40,458 nucleotides of DNA, taken from assembly GCA_031279575.1 (NCBI GenBank), contig JAITIG010000129.1:1-40458 (forward strand). The letters are read 5' to 3'. Positions 38,350 through 40,458 of this stretch are shown here, in pieces. The DNA comes from Bifidobacteriaceae bacterium. GTDB taxonomy: Bacteria; Actinomycetota; Actinomycetes; Actinomycetales; WQXJ01. The stretch's first letter is position 1. Every line of letters begins with the position of its first letter. The translations under genes and the position numbers were made by a program. The notes below the pieces were generated by a model. The model was not told the origin of the DNA. It saw only the letters and a program-made list of their open reading frames with translations, and ran no database searches.

Positions 38350-39573
38350 ATGATGGCTGGGATGGAACGGCAGATTTACCTTGACTACGCGGCCGGCGCG
38401 CCGCTGCGCCCGGCCGCTTTGGCGGCCTACAGCGAGGCGGACGCGCCGGCCAACCCCCACGCCGCGCACCGGCCGGGCCGGCGGGCGCGGCGCGTCTTGG
38501 ACCAGGCCCGCGAGGCGGTGGCCGCGGCCTGCGGGGCGGCCAGCGCCGAGGTTGTCTTCACCGCGGGCGGCACCGAGGCGGACGGCATCGCCCTGCACGG
38601 GCTCTACCACGCCCGCCAGGCCGCCCGCCCCCGCCCCTATGTGGTGGTCGGGGCGACCGAGCACGCCGCCGTCAGCCACAACGCCGAGCTGCTGGCCCAG
38701 CGGGCCGGCGCGCGGGTCGTCGAGCTGGGGGTCGACCGCGACGGCATCGTGTCGCTGTCCCAGCTGGCGGAGCACCTGGCGGCCCGCGGCGAACAGACCG
38801 CCCTGGTCTCGGTGATGGCGGCCAACAACGAGACCGGCGCCATCCAGCCGGTCGACGCGGTGGTGGAGTTGGCGGCCGCGGCCGGGGTGCCGGCCCACTC
38901 GGACTGGGCCCAGGCGGGTGGCCGGCTGGTGCTCGACTTCGCCGCCAGCGGGTTGGCGGCGGCCAGCCTCTCGGCCCACAAACTGGGCGGGCCGGTGGGG
39001 GCGGGGGCGCTGCTGGTGGGCCGGGGGGTCCAGATCGCGCCCGCCTTGGGCGGCGGCGGCCAAGAGCGCGGTTTGCGCTCCGGCACGGCGGACGCCCGCG
39101 GAGCGGCGGGCTTCGCGGCCGCCTTGGCGGATGGCGGCGGGGCGGGCCCGGCGCAGCTGGAGGCGATGCTGGAACCGCTCGACGCCCTGGTCGAAGACCA
39201 CCCCGGGTTGACCAGCCTGACCCCGCCCTGGGCCCACCTGCCGGGCCTGCGCTGCCTGGCTGTGGCCGGCGCCAGCGGCGAGGCCCTGGTCTACCTGCTG
39301 GACCAGGCCGGTTTGGCCGTCTCGGCGGGCGCGGCTTGCGCCCAGGGCGCGCCCGGGCCCTCGCGGGCGCTGCTGGCGATGGGCTTGGATGACGCGGCCG
39401 CGGCCTCGGCGCTGCGCGTCTCATTGGGCCACGCCTCCCAGGCAGATGATGTGGCGGCGCTGGTGGCGGCCCTGCCGCGGGCGATCGAGCGGGCCCAGGC
39501 GGCGGCCGGGACCGCGCCCGGGCGCCATCGGGCGCGCCACGCCCGCCCCGGCCCGGCCGGCGGGTTGGCGTGA
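38350..39573 (+). CDS. Cysteine desulfurase (NifS/IscS family)
   Basis: This PLP enzyme removes sulfur from cysteine as a persulfide for tRNA thiolation and Fe-S assembly. The 407-aa product has [12 protein letters not shown] (N-terminus), [49 protein letters not shown] lysine Lys211 in [20 protein letters not shown], and catalytic Cys330 in [17 protein letters not shown]. The motif SAGAACAQG differs from the common SSGSACSSG but keeps the cysteine. ATGs at 38350, 38353 and 38362 are all possible starts; the last gives MERQIYLDY, the usual family beginning. mnmA begins in a GTGA overlap with its stop, which strongly suggests sulfur transfer to MnmA. Confidence 0.93.
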   Translation: MMAGMERQIYLDYAAGAPLRPAALAAYSEADAPANPHAAHRPGRRARRVLDQAREAVAAACGAASAEVVFTAGGTEADGIALHGLYHARQAARPRPYVVVGATEHAAVSHNAELLAQRAGARVVELGVDRDGIVSLSQLAEHLAARGEQTALVSVMAANNETGAIQPVDAVVELAAAAGVPAHSDWAQAGGRLVLDFAASGLAAASLSAHKLGGPVGAGALLVGRGVQIAPALGGGGQERGLRSGTADARGAAGFAAALADGGGAGPAQLEAMLEPLDALVEDHPGLTSLTPPWAHLPGLRCLAVAGASGEALVYLLDQAGLAVSAGAACAQGAPGPSRALLAMGLDDAAAASALRVSLGHASQADDVAALVAALPRAIERAQAAAGTAPGRHRARHARPGPAGGLA

Positions 39574-40458
39574 GGCTGCTGGCGGCGCTTTCCGGCGGGG
39601 TGGACAGCGCGGTGGCGGCGGCCCGGGCCCAAGCGGCCGGCCACGAGGTGGTGGCGGTGCACATGGCGTTGTCCCGCCGGCCGGCCGCCACCCGGTCTGG
39701 CGCGCGCGGCTGCTGCTCGATCGAGGACGCCTCCGACGCCCGGCGCGCCGCCGACCGCTTGGGCTTGGACTTCTACGTTTGGGACCTGTCGGAGGAGTTC
39801 GAGCAGCTGGTGGTGGCGGATTTTGTCGAGGGCTACGCCCAGGGCCGCACCCCCAACCCCTGCATCCGCTGCAACGAGCTGGTCAAGTTCCAGGTGCTGG
39901 TGCGCCGCGCCCTGGCGCTGGGCTTCGACAAGGTGGCCACCGGCCACTACGCCCGCCTGGAGGTTGGCCCGTCCGGCCAGGTGGCGCTGCGCCGGGCCCG
40001 CGACGCGGCCAAGGACCAGTCTTATGTTTTGGCCTCGGCCGGGCCGCAGGCCCTGGGCCGCTGCGTTTTCCCCTTGGGCGAGGCGGCGTCCAAGGCGGCG
40101 GTGCGGGCCGAGGCGGCGGCCTTGGGTTTGAGCCTGGCCGCCAAACGGGACTCCTACGACCTCTGCTTCATTGCCGATGGCGACACCCAGGGCTACCTGC
40201 GCGCCCGGCTCGGCCGCCAGCCGGGGGTGATCCTCGACCAGGCGGGCGCGGTGGTGGGCCGCCACCAGGGCGCCTACCAGTTCACAGTTGGCCAGCGCCG
40301 CGGGCTGGGCTTGGGCCGCCCCGCCGCCGACGGCCGCCCCCGCTATGTCACCGGCCTCGACGTGGCCGGGGGGGTGGTGCGGGTGGGCCCGGCCCGCCTG
40401 CTGGAGGTGGACCGCTTGGCGGCGGGCGAGCCGGTCTGGCTGGACGCCGCCGCCGCCG
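39570..40458 (+). CDS. mnmA: tRNA-specific 2-thiouridylase MnmA (partial, runs off window)
   Basis: MnmA activates uridine 34 of certain tRNAs with ATP and inserts sulfur delivered by a desulfurase. The visible 296 codons begin at GTG 39570, overlapping the desulfurase stop. The PP-loop [10 protein letters not shown] lies at residues 6-15. The catalytic cysteine pair is Cys98 (TPNPCIRCN) and Cys199 (SYDLCFI). [15 protein letters not shown] and [12 protein letters not shown] are further family motifs. The C-terminal end of the protein is beyond the window, so this entry is truncated by the edge and not a pseudogene. Confidence 0.95.
   Translation, partial: MRLLAALSGGVDSAVAAARAQAAGHEVVAVHMALSRRPAATRSGARGCCSIEDASDARRAADRLGLDFYVWDLSEEFEQLVVADFVEGYAQGRTPNPCIRCNELVKFQVLVRRALALGFDKVATGHYARLEVGPSGQVALRRARDAAKDQSYVLASAGPQALGRCVFPLGEAASKAAVRAEAAALGLSLAAKRDSYDLCFIADGDTQGYLRARLGRQPGVILDQAGAVVGRHQGAYQFTVGQRRGLGLGRPAADGRPRYVTGLDVAGGVVRVGPARLLEVDRLAAGEPVWLDAAAA

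Overview
The window is extremely GC-rich and gene-dense. Its gene set points to an actinomycete (Actinomycetota): DUF3043 and DUF4921 proteins, a GlgE-type maltosyltransferase, a DivIVA/Scy-like coiled-coil pair, and frequent GTG starts. An anaerobic (class III) ribonucleotide reductase under a cobalamin riboswitch suggests facultatively or strictly anaerobic growth. I cannot name a genus. No tRNA, rRNA, IS element, CRISPR array or prophage gene was seen.

Layout. 1-370: no supported gene, but a duplicated 84-bp repeat, one copy closing into a perfect hairpin. 371-6101: a 52-aa zinc-ribbon protein, leucyl aminopeptidase (pepA), dihydroorotate dehydrogenase (pyrD), a DUF3043 membrane protein, an M20 peptidase coupled to an alpha/beta hydrolase, and an A-type Fe-S carrier (ErpA/HesB). 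6123-9203: promoter, adenosylcobalamin riboswitch and nrdD-nrdG. 9200-14422: PP2C phosphatase, 4-alpha-glucanotransferase (malQ), a DMT-like membrane protein and a GalT-like DUF4921 protein. 14427-19381: a surface-polysaccharide block (UDP-glucose dehydrogenase, GT2 glycosyltransferase, ABC-2 permease and ATPase) followed by an alpha/beta hydrolase. 19389-22978: two tandem long coiled-coil proteins built of 11-residue repeats, the upstream one with a DivIVA-like head. 23187-26283: an operon of membrane protein, lipoprotein and thioredoxin-TPR protein. 26285-36213: a glycogen/alpha-glucan cluster (glgB, an unknown 266-aa gene, glgE, glgP, glgX). 36327-38324: a secreted N-acetylmuramoyl-L-alanine amidase with five FG-GAP-like repeats. 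38350-end: cysteine desulfurase overlapping mnmA, which runs off the window.

How the genes work together. GlgE, GlgB, GlgP, GlgX and MalQ together can build, branch, phosphorolyse, debranch and rearrange alpha-glucan. The cysteine desulfurase and MnmA form a sulfur-relay pair for tRNA 2-thiouridine. ErpA could supply Fe-S clusters to NrdG. The sugar dehydrogenase, glycosyltransferase and exporter suggest an acidic surface polymer. The coiled-coil pair looks like a cytoskeletal or polar-growth scaffold.

Two window-wide patterns stand out. Ten genes have a TANNNT -10 hexamer ending 6-7 nt before the start codon, the signature of leaderless mRNAs, and this settles several start choices. Eight convergent gene pairs have stop codons that overlap by 4 nt or lie at most 20 nt apart, leaving almost no space for conventional terminators. 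The most novel-looking element is the coiled-coil pair with more than 20 consecutive undecapeptide repeats in each protein.
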